DNA from: Acetobacteraceae bacterium
GTDB taxonomy: Bacteria; Pseudomonadota; Alphaproteobacteria; Acetobacterales; Acetobacteraceae
Assembly (NCBI GenBank): GCA_947478535.1
Contig: CANJXD010000018.1
Location: 1-24,008 of the forward strand
Direction of reading: 5' to 3'
Length of the DNA: 24,008 nucleotides
Positions within the stretch are counted from its first letter, which is position 1, and every line of letters starts with the position of its first letter. Below are positions 6,951 to 14,867 of this stretch, piece by piece. The position numbers were made by a program, and so were the translations under genes. A model generated the notes under the pieces. That model was not told where the DNA came from, made no database searches, and saw only the letters and a program-made list of their open reading frames with translations.

Positions 6951-8441
6951 TCAACCCTTGATCCGCGCCACCGTCGCCGTGGTGGATTGCCCCGGCAGCA
7001 GCTGCGCGAGCCGCACCTGCCCGCCCCAGCCCGTGACGAGATCGCCGCCCACCACGCCATCCACCGTGTAATCCGCGCCCTTCACCAGCACATCGGGGCG
7101 GATCAGCTTGATGATCTCGATCGGGGTGTCTTCCTCGAAGACGCTGACGAGATCGACGGAGGCGAGGGAGGCGAGCACGGCGGCCCGCGCGGCCTCGCCC
7201 TGGATCGGCCGCGACTCACCCTTCAGGCGCTTGACGCTGGCATCCGAATTGGCGCCGACCACCAGCCGGTCGCACCAGGAGCGTGCCTGTTCCAGCAGAT
7301 GCACATGGCCGGGGTGCAGCAGGTCGAAGCAGCCATTGGTGAAGCCGACGCGCCAGCCCCGGCGGCGCCAGCGTTCCACCTGTTCCACCATCTGCGCGCG
7401 GGAGACGACCTTGCGCAGCGCGCCGCGTTCCACCGTCAGCGCATCGGTCAGGTCGCTTTCCCGGGCCACCGCGGTGCCGACCTTGCCGACGACGATGCCG
7501 GCGGCGATGTTCGCGAGCCTGGCGGCCACCGGGATGGCAAGGCCGGCCGCGACTCCGGCCGCGAGCACGGCCACCACGGTATCCCCGGCGCCCGAGACGT
7601 CATGCACCTCGGCCGCCTCGGCCGGGAAGTGGCGGATGGCATGCGCCTCCACCAGCGTCATCCCATCCTCGCTGCGGGTCACCAGCACGGCGCCGAATCG
7701 ATAGGTCTCCCGCAGGAAGCGGGCGGCGGCGACCAGGGCTTCCTCGGTATCCACCGGCATCCCGGTGGCGAGCTTCAATTCGGCGCGGTTCGGGGTGACG
7801 AGGTCGGCCCCGGCATAGCGGCTGTAATCCGTGCCCTTGGGGTCGACCACCACGCGGCGCCCGGCGGCGCGGGCCGCGGTGATCAGGCGCTGGGCGACAT
7901 CGCCGGCCAGGACGCCCTTCTGGTAGTCCGACAGCACCATCACCGTGGTCGCGGCCACCGCATCGGCGGCGATCCGCACCATCCGGTCCGCGAGGCGCGG
8001 GTGGATCGGTGCCGCCACTTCATGATCCGCCCGCAGCAATTGCTGGCCGGCGGCGATGAAGCGAGTTTTCGTCGTCGTCGCGCGCCCGCCCTGCACCAGC
8101 AGCCAGGGTTCCACATTCGGCTGGCCGCCGATCAGCCCGGTGAGGTCGCTGCCCGCCTGGTCGTCCCCCACCACCGAGACAAAGGCGACGGCCGCCCCCA
8201 GCGCGGTCAGGTTGCGGACGACATTGCCGGCGCCGCCGGGCATCGCGACCTCGCGTTCTACCGCCAGCACGGCGACAGGCGCCTCGGGGCTCACCCGTTC
8301 GACCTGGCCATAGACGTAGCGGTCAAGCATGGCGTCGCCCACCACCAGGACGGAGGCGCGCTTGAGCAGGCGCACCGCCTCGGTCAGTTCGCCGACCGGG
8401 ATTTCGGGCGTGGGAAGGTCGGCGGGCGCGGGGCCTTGCAT
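6951..8441 (-). CDS. hldE: Bifunctional D-glycero-beta-D-manno-heptose-7-phosphate kinase / heptose 1-phosphate adenylyltransferase
   Basis: A 496-aa fused enzyme for ADP-heptose synthesis, the precursor of the lipopolysaccharide inner core. Residues ~25-330 form a PfkB/ribokinase-type kinase with VGDAMLDRYVYG, the PGGAGNVVRNL substrate motif and the catalytic DVSGAGDTVVAVL. Residues ~360-496 form the nucleotidyltransferase with FTNGCFDLLHPGHVHLLEQA, GANSD and VLVKGADYT. Both active sites look intact. The ATG at 8441 is chosen; a GTG two codons upstream is also possible. The stop is immediately followed by dgt. Its presence implies a heptose-containing LPS, consistent with a Gram-negative cell and with the glycosyltransferases further along. 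Confidence 0.96.
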   Translation of the reverse strand: MQGPAPADLPTPEIPVGELTEAVRLLKRASVLVVGDAMLDRYVYGQVERVSPEAPVAVLAVEREVAMPGGAGNVVRNLTALGAAVAFVSVVGDDQAGSDLTGLIGGQPNVEPWLLVQGGRATTTKTRFIAAGQQLLRADHEVAAPIHPRLADRMVRIAADAVAATTVMVLSDYQKGVLAGDVAQRLITAARAAGRRVVVDPKGTDYSRYAGADLVTPNRAELKLATGMPVDTEEALVAAARFLRETYRFGAVLVTRSEDGMTLVEAHAIRHFPAEAAEVHDVSGAGDTVVAVLAAGVAAGLAIPVAARLANIAAGIVVGKVGTAVARESDLTDALTVERGALRKVVSRAQMVEQVERWRRRGWRVGFTNGCFDLLHPGHVHLLEQARSWCDRLVVGANSDASVKRLKGESRPIQGEAARAAVLASLASVDLVSVFEEDTPIEIIKLIRPDVLVKGADYTVDGVVGGDLVTGWGGQVRLAQLLPGQSTTATVARIKG

Positions 8442-8535
8442 GCCCACCGGCCTACCCTAACCGCGCCGTGGCGCGCAAGGCACGCGCGGGCATCGGGACG
8501 CGAAAGTGTCACCTTTGCGGGCGCGCGGGCCCCGT

Positions 8536-9261
8536 TCAGGCGAACAGGAAGCCGATCCGGTCTTCCTCCAGCACCGCGCAGCTCAGCGGGCCGCCGAAGA
8601 CGGCACCGGTGTCGAGCCCGATCCGATGCGCCCGGACTTCCGGCGCGGCGCAGGGGGTGTGGCCGTGCACCACGACCGCCGGCAGCCGCCCCGGCCAGGA
8701 CAGGAAGGGTTCGCGAATCCAGGCGAGATCGGCCGGGTCCTGCGCGTCCAGCGCCACGCCGGGGCGGATGCCGGCATGGGCGAAGAAGTATCCGCCCAGC
8801 GCGAAGCTCGCCCGGCAGCCGCGGAGAAACGCCAGGTGGGCTGCTGGCAGACCCTGCCAGGACGCGGGCGCATCCGGCGCCAGCCCATAGCTGGCGAGCG
8901 TCGCGCCACCGCCATTGGCCAGCCAGAACCCCACCACCGATGCCGGCGCCCCGGGGGACAGGGCCGCCAGCATCATCATTTCGTGGTTCCCCGTGAGGTT
9001 CACCACCGCCATGCCCGGCACCGGCGGGCCGCCGAGCAGCAGTTCCACAACCCCCGCGCTATCTGGCCCCCGGTCCACATAATCCCCGAGATGGATCAGC
9101 AGCGCGCCGGCCACCCCGCCCCGCGGCGGCCGGGCGCGCACATCCTCCGCGATCGCCGCATGCAGCGCGGCGAGGCGGGTGGCGCAGCCATGCGGGTCCC
9201 CCACGACATAGAGGCGAAGACCCGGCGGCAGGCTCGCCGGCGCTAGGAATTCGGTAAGCAT
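8536..9261 (-). CDS. PPP-type metallophosphatase (Ser/Thr protein phosphatase / ApaH-like)
   Basis: A 241-aa calcineurin-like phosphoesterase with all the metal-site blocks: GDPHG (21-25), GDYVDRG (59-65), GNHE (91-94), then HAG and HGHT towards the C-terminus. This arrangement is typical of small bacterial PPP phosphatases related to lambda phosphatase and ApaH. The substrate could be phosphoproteins or diadenosine polyphosphates and cannot be decided here. I chose the internal ATG at 9261 (MLTEFLAPAS) because the domain begins soon after and the longer frame to 9306 uses up most of the promoter space shared with the divergent 9327 gene. No strong ribosome site is visible. It lies 94 bp upstream of hldE on the same strand. 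Confidence 0.88.
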   Translation of the reverse strand: MLTEFLAPASLPPGLRLYVVGDPHGCATRLAALHAAIAEDVRARPPRGGVAGALLIHLGDYVDRGPDSAGVVELLLGGPPVPGMAVVNLTGNHEMMMLAALSPGAPASVVGFWLANGGGATLASYGLAPDAPASWQGLPAAHLAFLRGCRASFALGGYFFAHAGIRPGVALDAQDPADLAWIREPFLSWPGRLPAVVVHGHTPCAAPEVRAHRIGLDTGAVFGGPLSCAVLEEDRIGFLFA

Positions 9262-9326
9262 CGGGATGGCAGGGTAGCGCCTCAGGGGGGCCGCGTCGCC
9301 CTCCACCCCCCATTGACCCAGGACCC

Positions 9327-10511
9327 ATGCCCGAAGGTTCCGTCCTGCAACTGACCGACCCGGCCGAGACCCCCGCGCCTGGCCGCGGCCCGGCCGCCAG
9401 CACGGCCGTCAGCACGGCCGCCAGCCCTGGCGCCGGTTCGGCTCCGTTGGAAGCGGCGGTCGCGGCGCCGCGCGGTGGCGGGCGCGTTGTGCTGCGGGTG
9501 CCGCCGGATGCGCCGCACCGCATGCGCGTGGCCCGCGCCGTGCTGCAGGAAGGCGCGCTCGCCGCAGGCGGCACGGTGGTGGATGGCCCTGCCGGGGACC
9601 TGCTGCTGGTCGGCGCCGAGGAAGGCCGCGCCACCCGGCTGCGCGCCCTGGTGGACCGTCTGCTCGGCGGTCCCGTCACCGGCTTGTGGTCGCTGGACCG
9701 GGACCTTGCGGTGCTGCGCCGCTACGCCGCGGGGCAGGCGCTGTCCGCCCCCGCGCCGAACGTCGCCGGCCCGCCGCTGGCCGAACTCGATGCCTGGCTC
9801 GCCGCCCTGCCGCTGACCCGCCTGCTGCGCCGCCGCGCCGGGCTGCTGCGAAGCGAAGGGGTGGAGGGCGCCACCCCCACGCCCGGTTTCCTCCGTCTCG
9901 AAATCGCCCGGGACCGGCTTTCCACCATGCTCGGCGCGCTCGGGCAGGACCGGGACCTGGTCGAGCACGCCCGGCGCGTCATCGGCCAGCGGTTGCTGCA
10001 AGCCCTCGGCCAGCGGGCGATGGTGGCGGAACTGCTGGGGGACCGGCCGGCACCGCATATCCACCTGCCCGTTCCCGCCTCCCTCATCACCGGTCGCAGC
10101 GGGGGGTCTGGCGGTGGGGTGGTGCTGGTGGCCACCGTGGCGCTGGAAGCGGCGGCGGACCCGGCGGCGCTCGCCCGCCGCCGCGCCGCCCTCGCCAGCC
10201 TCGGCTGGCTGCTCGAGGTGGATGGGCTGGACGCCTTGGCGCTGTCCCTGATCGACCCGCGTGGCCTGCCGGCGGACCTGCTGCGCCTGCATTGGTCCGC
10301 GGCCCTGCCGGCCTGCCAGCCGGTGCTGGCCGGGATCGATCCAGAGGCGCTGATCCTGTCCGGCGTCGGCGACGCGGCGGCGCTGGACTGGGCTGCCCGC
10401 ATGGGTATCCGCCGCCTCGAAGGCCCCCCCGACGAGGACGCCACCCCTGAATGCGCCAGGGATTTCCACAAGGATTCCCCCAAGGATTCCCCTCGGGACG
10501 CACCAGCATGA
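9327..10511 (+). CDS. Degenerate GGDEF-EAL-like protein A (unknown function)
   Basis: A 394-aa protein with no obvious enzyme motif. After a low-complexity Ala/Pro-rich start, residues ~52-115 look like a shrunken GGDEF-type fold, with GPAGDLLLVGAEEG where GG[D/E]EF and its strand would be. Residues ~150-375 follow the EAL order: a strand with HIHLPVPASLI, then VVLVATVALEAAADPAAL, then the helix-strand ASLGWLLEVDGLDALAL, then LPADLLRLHW, then LILSGVGDAAALDWAARMGIRRLEGP. The last matches the EAL end pattern (EGVET...lG...QG). The EAL, DDFG and lysine motifs are missing, so c-di-GMP turnover is not expected. The C-terminus carries a 4-residue repeat DFHK-DSPK-DSPR. Its stop overlaps the next gene as ATGA. 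The fold assignment is by eye. Confidence 0.6.
   Translation: MPEGSVLQLTDPAETPAPGRGPAASTAVSTAASPGAGSAPLEAAVAAPRGGGRVVLRVPPDAPHRMRVARAVLQEGALAAGGTVVDGPAGDLLLVGAEEGRATRLRALVDRLLGGPVTGLWSLDRDLAVLRRYAAGQALSAPAPNVAGPPLAELDAWLAALPLTRLLRRRAGLLRSEGVEGATPTPGFLRLEIARDRLSTMLGALGQDRDLVEHARRVIGQRLLQALGQRAMVAELLGDRPAPHIHLPVPASLITGRSGGSGGGVVLVATVALEAAADPAALARRRAALASLGWLLEVDGLDALALSLIDPRGLPADLLRLHWSAALPACQPVLAGIDPEALILSGVGDAAALDWAARMGIRRLEGPPDEDATPECARDFHKDSPKDSPRDAPA
9398..9425 (+). repeat. 12-bp tandem repeat in the N-terminal coding region of protein A
   Basis: CAGCACGGCCGT (9398-9409) is repeated as CAGCACGGCCGC (9410-9421), followed by a partial CAGC. The repeat is in frame and lies in the low-complexity leader of the protein, where its expansion would add four residues. 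Confidence 0.7.
10460..10495 (+). repeat. 12-bp tandem repeat near the 3' end of protein A gene
   Basis: Three 12-bp units start with GGATT (10460-10471, 10472-10483, 10484-10495) and diverge by a few bases. In frame they encode DFHK, DSPK and DSPR just before the stop. They lie directly upstream of the next gene's ATGA start. Confidence 0.75.
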
Positions 10512-11704
10512 GTGGAGGAGGTGCCGGCACCGCCGATACCGATTGGCGCCCCACCGCGCTGCGTGGCGCGGCCGAGCTTGCCGCCATGGTGCGCGAAGCC
10601 GTCGCGGCCAATGCGGTGCGGGATGTGTTGCTGCTGCGCCTCGGCCCGCTGGGTACGGCCTTCCGCCGTCCGCCGCTGCAACGCCTGCTGCGCGAAGCCC
10701 TGGACCCCCTGGCCTCCGCCTCCCGCACCCGGGTCTTCGAACTGCCGAATGGCGATGTCGTCGCCATCGCGACGCCGCCGGGCCTGGCGCTGGAGACGGC
10801 GCGGCAATCCCTGCTCCGTACTCTCGAAGGCGCGGCTGCGGAGGCTGCGGGCGGGGTGGTGGCCGATCTCGTGACGATGCTCCGCTTGCCGGAAGCGGCG
10901 GTGCATCTGCTGGCGGTTGCCGCCGAAAGCCTCGGCCTCGAACCCGGGGAGGATGCCGCGCCCGCCGCTGGCGGCCGGCGGCTGGGCGGCGCCGATGTGG
11001 CGGCGGCGGAGCGCGCCCTGGCGCATGCCGATCTCGAACCGGTGACCTTGCGCCAGGCCGTCTGCCTGCTGGACCCCGATGGTGGCTCCGCCACCCGGCT
11101 GTGGGAGGACCGGCGCATCGACTGGCCGGCGCTGGCCGTGCTGGTGCTGCCGGGCGTCGATGTCACGGCCGATGCGGCGTTGCATCGCCGCCTCGCGCGG
11201 CTGGCGGCGCTGCGCCTGCTGGTGGAAATCGGTCGCCCCGGCGTGCAGGCGCGCTGGTCCCCGATGGGGGTGGCCGTCACCCCCGGCACGCTGGGGCTGC
11301 CCGGCTTTCATCGCTTCGACGAGGGTCTGCCGGCGGGACGGCGGAAGGAGATCACGCTCGGCTTCGCGGCGGCGGATGTGCTGGCGGACCCCGCCGGCTT
11401 CGTCGCGGCGCGGGACATGGCGCGGGCGCGGGGCTACCGCCTTGCTCTCGATGAAGCCCCTGCCGCCGCCTTGCAGGTGCTGGTGCCGGAACGGCTGGGG
11501 CTGGATGTGCTGCGCCTGCGCTGGGCGCCGGACCTGCCGCTGCGCCTGCCGCCGCGCCTTGCCGCTCTGCTGGCGGCGCCCAATGGGGCGGATTCGGTGG
11601 TGCTGACCGGGGTGGACCGCCCCGCCGCCGTCGCCTGGGGCTGGGAGATCGGCATCCGCCGCTTCCAGGGACCGCTGGTTGAAAAGCACCGCCGCGCCGC
11701 CTGA
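10508..11704 (+). CDS. Degenerate GGDEF-EAL-like protein B (unknown function)
   Basis: A 398-aa protein. The ATG at 10508 overlaps the stop of protein A (ATGA), which points to translational coupling. It has the same order of elements as protein A. A GGDEF-like part (residues ~37-105) has RTRVFELPNGDVVAIATPPG at the active-loop site. The EAL-like part runs over residues ~180-395 with SPMGVAVTPGTLGLP, then KEITLGFAAADVLADPAGFV, then MARARGYRLALDEAP (where DDFG would be), then LGLDVLRLRW, then VVLTGVDRPAAVAWGWEIGI and RRFQGPLVEK, very close to the EAL end pattern. The catalytic EAL triad, the DD pair and the lysine are not present. The likely role is non-enzymatic, such as partner binding or nucleotide sensing, with protein A; this is inference. 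Confidence 0.65.
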   Translation: MSGGGAGTADTDWRPTALRGAAELAAMVREAVAANAVRDVLLLRLGPLGTAFRRPPLQRLLREALDPLASASRTRVFELPNGDVVAIATPPGLALETARQSLLRTLEGAAAEAAGGVVADLVTMLRLPEAAVHLLAVAAESLGLEPGEDAAPAAGGRRLGGADVAAAERALAHADLEPVTLRQAVCLLDPDGGSATRLWEDRRIDWPALAVLVLPGVDVTADAALHRRLARLAALRLLVEIGRPGVQARWSPMGVAVTPGTLGLPGFHRFDEGLPAGRRKEITLGFAAADVLADPAGFVAARDMARARGYRLALDEAPAAALQVLVPERLGLDVLRLRWAPDLPLRLPPRLAALLAAPNGADSVVLTGVDRPAAVAWGWEIGIRRFQGPLVEKHRRAA

Positions 11705-11741
11705 CGCTTGCCCATGCCCCGGCAGGGCGCATATCCCGCCC

Positions 11742-12536
11742 ATGGCCCCCACCCCTGATCCCGCCGCTGCCCACGCTCTCGTCCCGCCTGCTTTGGTGGT
11801 GGAGGCGCTGACGAAGCGCTACCTGCCCGAATCCCCGCCCGCGGTGCGGGACCTGTCCTTCAGCGTGCCCGCAGGGCAGACCTGGGGGCTGCTCGGTGGC
11901 AATGGCGCGGGCAAGACCACGACGATCGGCATGCTGCTCGGCCTGCTTGTGCCCTCCTCCGGGCGTATCCTGGCGCTGGGGCATGACATGGCGACGGACC
12001 GCTTCGCGGCGCTCGCCCGCATGAACTTCTCCTCCCCCTATGTCGCCCTGCCGCATCGGCTCTCGGTGGCGGAGAACCTGATGGTCTATGCGCATCTCTA
12101 TGGCGTCGCCCAGCCGAAGCGCCGCATCGCGGACCTCGCGGAACAACTGCACCTGACGGATCTGCTCGCCCGCCCCGCCGGCCAGCTTTCGGCCGGGCAG
12201 AAGACGCGCGTCGCGCTCGCGAAATCCCTCATCAACCGGCCGGACCTGCTGCTGCTGGATGAACCCACGGCGAGCCTCGATCCCGATACCGGGGATTGGG
12301 TGCGGGAATGGCTGGAACGCTACCGGGCCGAGACCGGCTGCACGATCCTGCTGGCGTCGCACAACATGGCGGAGGTGGAACGCCTTTGTGACCAGGTGGT
12401 GGTGCTGAAGCAGGGCAGCGCGGTGGATCGCGGCAGCCCGGCGGACCTGCTGGCCCGCTACGGCCGGGACACGCTCGAGGAAGTCTTCCTCGACATCGCG
12501 CGAGACCGTGGCGCGGCGGCAAAGGTGGCGGCGTGA
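11742..12536 (+). CDS. ABC-2 type transporter ATP-binding protein
   Basis: A 264-aa ATPase of the CcmA/NodI-like group. Walker A is GGNGAGKTTT, the signature is LSAGQKTRVALAKSL, Walker B is LLLLDEPTASLD, and the switch His is in LLASHNM. Where the Q-loop glutamine is expected, the protein reads RMNFSSPYVALPHRLSVAENL, so the usual Gln is replaced or displaced. The ATG at 11742 is 37 nt after the stop of protein B and no terminator is visible between, so it is likely co-transcribed with it. The stop overlaps the permease start (TGATG). It probably drives an exporter with the next gene; the substrate is unknown. Confidence 0.92.
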   Translation: MAPTPDPAAAHALVPPALVVEALTKRYLPESPPAVRDLSFSVPAGQTWGLLGGNGAGKTTTIGMLLGLLVPSSGRILALGHDMATDRFAALARMNFSSPYVALPHRLSVAENLMVYAHLYGVAQPKRRIADLAEQLHLTDLLARPAGQLSAGQKTRVALAKSLINRPDLLLLDEPTASLDPDTGDWVREWLERYRAETGCTILLASHNMAEVERLCDQVVVLKQGSAVDRGSPADLLARYGRDTLEEVFLDIARDRGAAAKVAA

Positions 12537-13339
12537 TGGGGCCTTCTTCCGCCCGCCGGATCTGGGGGCTGATGTATCGCCATTTGGCGCTCTATCGCCG
12601 GTCCTGGCCGCGGGTGCTCGAACTCGCCTATTGGCCGGTGTTGCAGATGGTCGTGTGGGGCTTCGTCACGGCCTATCTCGCCGGGGTGCAGAACAATGTC
12701 GCCAGCGCCGCGGCGGGGGTGCTGCTGGGCGGTGTGCTGCTGTGGGAAGTGGCGATCCGTAGCCAGATGGGCTTCGCCATTTCCTTCCTCGAGGAAGTCT
12801 GGTCCCGCAACCTCGGCCATATCGTCGTCAGCCCGCTGCGGCCGATGGAACTCGTCGCGGGGCTGGTGGGGATGAGCATCCTGCGCATGCTGGCCGGCGT
12901 GCTGCCGGCGGTGGCGCTGGCCTGGTTTCTCTACGGCTTCGGCCTGTTCGCCATGGGGCCTGTCGTCGTGCTGTTCTTCGCGGGGCTGATGATGATGGGC
13001 TGGGCAGTCGCACTCGGCGTCACCGCGCTGATCCTGCGCCACGGGGCGGGGGCGGAACCGCTCGCCTGGTCCGTGCTGTTCGGGCTGACGCCCTTCGCCG
13101 CCGTCTTCTACCCTGTCTCCGTCCTGCCGGAGTGGTTGCAGCCGGTGGCGCTGATGGTCCCGGCCGCGCATGTCTTCGAAGGCATGCGCGCGGCGCTGCT
13201 GGAAGGGCGCATCGCCTGGGGGCACCTGGCCGCGGCATTCGCGTTGAACCTGGTCTGGCTCGCCGGTGCCGTCGGCCTGTTCCTGCGCCAGTTCCGCATT
13301 GCGCGGGAACGCGGCGCGCTGCTGTCGATGGGAGAGTAA
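12536..13339 (+). CDS. ABC-2 type transporter permease
   Basis: A 267-aa membrane protein with about six hydrophobic helices. Recognisable stretches are VLQMVVWGFVTAYLAG, GVLLGGVLLWEVAI, VGMSILRMLAGVLPAVALAW, VVVLFFAGLMMMGWAVALGV, LFGLTPFAAVFYPVSVLP and LAAAFALNLVWLAGAVGLF. The segment VSVLPEWLQPVALMVPAAHVFEGMR is the conserved ABC-2 C-terminal motif. The start overlaps the ATPase stop in TGATG; a GTG one codon earlier is possible, but AGGTGG is better spaced for the ATG. It forms the membrane half of the exporter with the preceding ATPase. Substrates of this class include polysaccharides, lipids and drugs; nothing here decides which. Confidence 0.9.
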   Translation: MGPSSARRIWGLMYRHLALYRRSWPRVLELAYWPVLQMVVWGFVTAYLAGVQNNVASAAAGVLLGGVLLWEVAIRSQMGFAISFLEEVWSRNLGHIVVSPLRPMELVAGLVGMSILRMLAGVLPAVALAWFLYGFGLFAMGPVVVLFFAGLMMMGWAVALGVTALILRHGAGAEPLAWSVLFGLTPFAAVFYPVSVLPEWLQPVALMVPAAHVFEGMRAALLEGRIAWGHLAAAFALNLVWLAGAVGLFLRQFRIARERGALLSMGE

Positions 13340-13380
13340 GGCTCTTCCGGCGGGGCGCCGGGAAGGGTAATGCCGGTCTC

Positions 13381-14016
13381 GTGACCCAGACCCGAATCTT
13401 TCTCGTCCGCCACGCGCTCGTGGAACCCGTGGCCCGCGCGCTGATGTATGGCAGCATGGATGTCGCGCTGTGCGACCTCGCCCTGGTGCAGGAAGCGGCC
13501 TCCTATCGCTGGCTCGCCGCCCGCCTGCCGGCCGGCGCCCGCTGGGTGGTGACGCCGCTGTCCCGCACCCATGCCACAGCCGCCGCCATCTTCGCCGCCG
13601 GCTATGCGCCGGCGCCGCTGAAGGTGGAGCCGGACATGATCGAACAGGGCCTCGGCGAGTGGCAGGGCCTGTCGCATGAGGCTTTCGCCGAACTCTGCCG
13701 GCACCCGCCGCATCCGTTCTGGCCGCACGGAGCGGAGGAAAAGCCGCCGGGCGGCGAATGCTTCGCCGATGTGGTGGAGCGTGTGGCACCGGTGCTGGAC
13801 CGCTTGGTCGCGGAATCCGAGGGCCAGGATATCGTCATCATCGCCCATGGCGGGTCCATCCGCGCCGCCATCGCCCATGCCATGGGGCTGACGCCGCACC
13901 AGGCGCTGATCTTCTCCATCAAGAACCTGTCCCTGACCCGCCTGGAAAAGCACGGCGCCGACTGGCGCGTCGCGGCGGTGAATGAGGAACCCTTCACCCT
14001 TCCCCCGGAGGAGTGA
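13381..14016 (+). CDS. Histidine phosphatase family protein (phosphoglycerate mutase-like)
   Basis: A 211-aa protein starting at GTG 13381. The catalytic histidine motif is near the N-terminus as FLVRHALVEPVARALMYGS, where RHA replaces the more common RHG. The second catalytic His is in IVIIAHGGSIRAAIAHAMG, the acid residue is in MIEQGLGEWQG, and the arginine is in TPLSRTHATA. All four catalytic positions therefore seem present, and an active phosphatase is likely. The substrate is unknown; related proteins act on sugar or nucleotide phosphates such as alpha-ribazole phosphate. It follows the permease by 41 nt, and a small hairpin (13344-13365) lies in the gap, so co-transcription is uncertain. 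Confidence 0.85.
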   Translation: MTQTRIFLVRHALVEPVARALMYGSMDVALCDLALVQEAASYRWLAARLPAGARWVVTPLSRTHATAAAIFAAGYAPAPLKVEPDMIEQGLGEWQGLSHEAFAELCRHPPHPFWPHGAEEKPPGGECFADVVERVAPVLDRLVAESEGQDIVIIAHGGSIRAAIAHAMGLTPHQALIFSIKNLSLTRLEKHGADWRVAAVNEEPFTLPPEE

Positions 14017-14098
14017 TCGCCCCCCGGAAAGGTGATCGGATTGCGCGCGGGAAAGCCTGTTTCCCACCAAATCGCCGCATCCTCGCCTCGCCTTGACC

Positions 14099-14129
14099 TT
14101 GGACACCGGAGTCGCGGGGTTGTAGAGTC
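14099..14129 (+). promoter_or_regulatory. Candidate promoter of the SYLF gene with two GANTC (CcrM) sites
   Basis: TTGGAC (14099-14104) and TAGAGT (14123-14128) are spaced by 18 bp upstream of a strong ribosome site. Two GAGTC sites (14109-14113 and 14125-14129) lie in it. The second overlaps the -10 element, so methylation at GANTC by a CcrM-type enzyme could affect it. Confidence 0.35.
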
Positions 14130-14160
14130 TTGCGCGACATAGGGTTGCAGGAGGTCGTTC

Positions 14161-14835
14161 ATGCTCCGTGGCATCATACTGGCGTTGTCTCTGCTGATGG
14201 CGCCGCCCGCCTTCGCGCAGCAGGAAGAACAGGCCCTGGTGGACCGCGCCACGCTGGCGCTCCAGGAACTGATGTCCACCGGGGACAATGTGGCGGATGC
14301 CGTTGGCTTCCTCCGCCGGTCCCGGGCTGTGATGGTCTGCCCGCGCGTCTTCCGCGCCGGCTTCATCTTCGGTGGCGAGGGCGGGTCCTGCGTCCTGCTC
14401 GGGCGGGATGGCGCGGGGTCCTGGTCCTCGCCGGCCTTCTACATCCTGGGCTCCGGCAGCGTCGGCCTGCAGATCGGCGTGCAGGATGCGATGGTTGCCA
14501 TCATGATCATGACCGATCGCGGCCTGCAGGCGGTGATGGACAGCCAGTTCAAGGTCGGCGCCGATGCCTCGGTCGCCTTCGCGACCATCGGCGCCGGCAT
14601 CCAGGGCAGCACCACCGCGGCGGCGGGGGCGGATATCGTGGCCGTCGCGCGGGCGCGCGGCCTGTTCGCCGGGTTGTCGCTCTCAGGCTCCGTGCTGTCC
14701 TACCAGCCGGGTTCGGCCAGTGCCTATTACGGGCGCGAATACTCGGCGCGGCAGATCGTGCTGGCGATGGAGGCCCACAATCCGGGCTCCGACCCGCTCC
14801 GCGCCATGCTGCTGCGCTTCGGCGCCCGGCCGTAG
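14161..14835 (+). CDS. Lipid-binding SYLF (Ysc84) domain protein, secreted
   Basis: A 224-aa protein with a Sec signal peptide (MLRGIILALSLLMAPPAFA, cleavage near residue 20). The remainder is a SYLF/DUF500 domain: an N-terminal helix, then SRAVMVCPRVFRAGFIFGGEG, CVLLGRDGAGSWSSPAFYILG, SVGLQIGVQDAMVAIMIMTDRGL and GADASVAFATIGAG. SYLF domains in eukaryotes bind phosphoinositides; in bacteria the role is not established but membrane or envelope lipid binding is expected. An AGGAGG site lies 6 nt before the ATG. Its own promoter is likely in the 144-bp gap after the phosphatase gene. It converges on the GT4 gene with a 19-bp gap. Confidence 0.9.
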   Translation: MLRGIILALSLLMAPPAFAQQEEQALVDRATLALQELMSTGDNVADAVGFLRRSRAVMVCPRVFRAGFIFGGEGGSCVLLGRDGAGSWSSPAFYILGSGSVGLQIGVQDAMVAIMIMTDRGLQAVMDSQFKVGADASVAFATIGAGIQGSTTAAAGADIVAVARARGLFAGLSLSGSVLSYQPGSASAYYGREYSARQIVLAMEAHNPGSDPLRAMLLRFGARP

Positions 14836-14843
14836 GTGACGCT

Positions 14844-14867
14844 GCGCGCGTCCTTCAGGCCGCGCGC
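14844..14867. terminator. Possible bidirectional hairpin between convergent genes
   Basis: A 7-bp GCGCGCG/CGCGCGC stem with a 10-nt loop (14844-14850 and 14861-14867) spans the gap and the last codons of the minus-strand GT4 gene. There is no U-tract, so this is a weak call. Confidence 0.25.

Noticed and set aside
13344..13365. Hairpin between the ABC permease and the histidine phosphatase gene
   Set aside because: The stem is short with a bulge, and there is no U-tract; it may be chance in GC-rich DNA. It is mentioned only as a caution about co-transcription.
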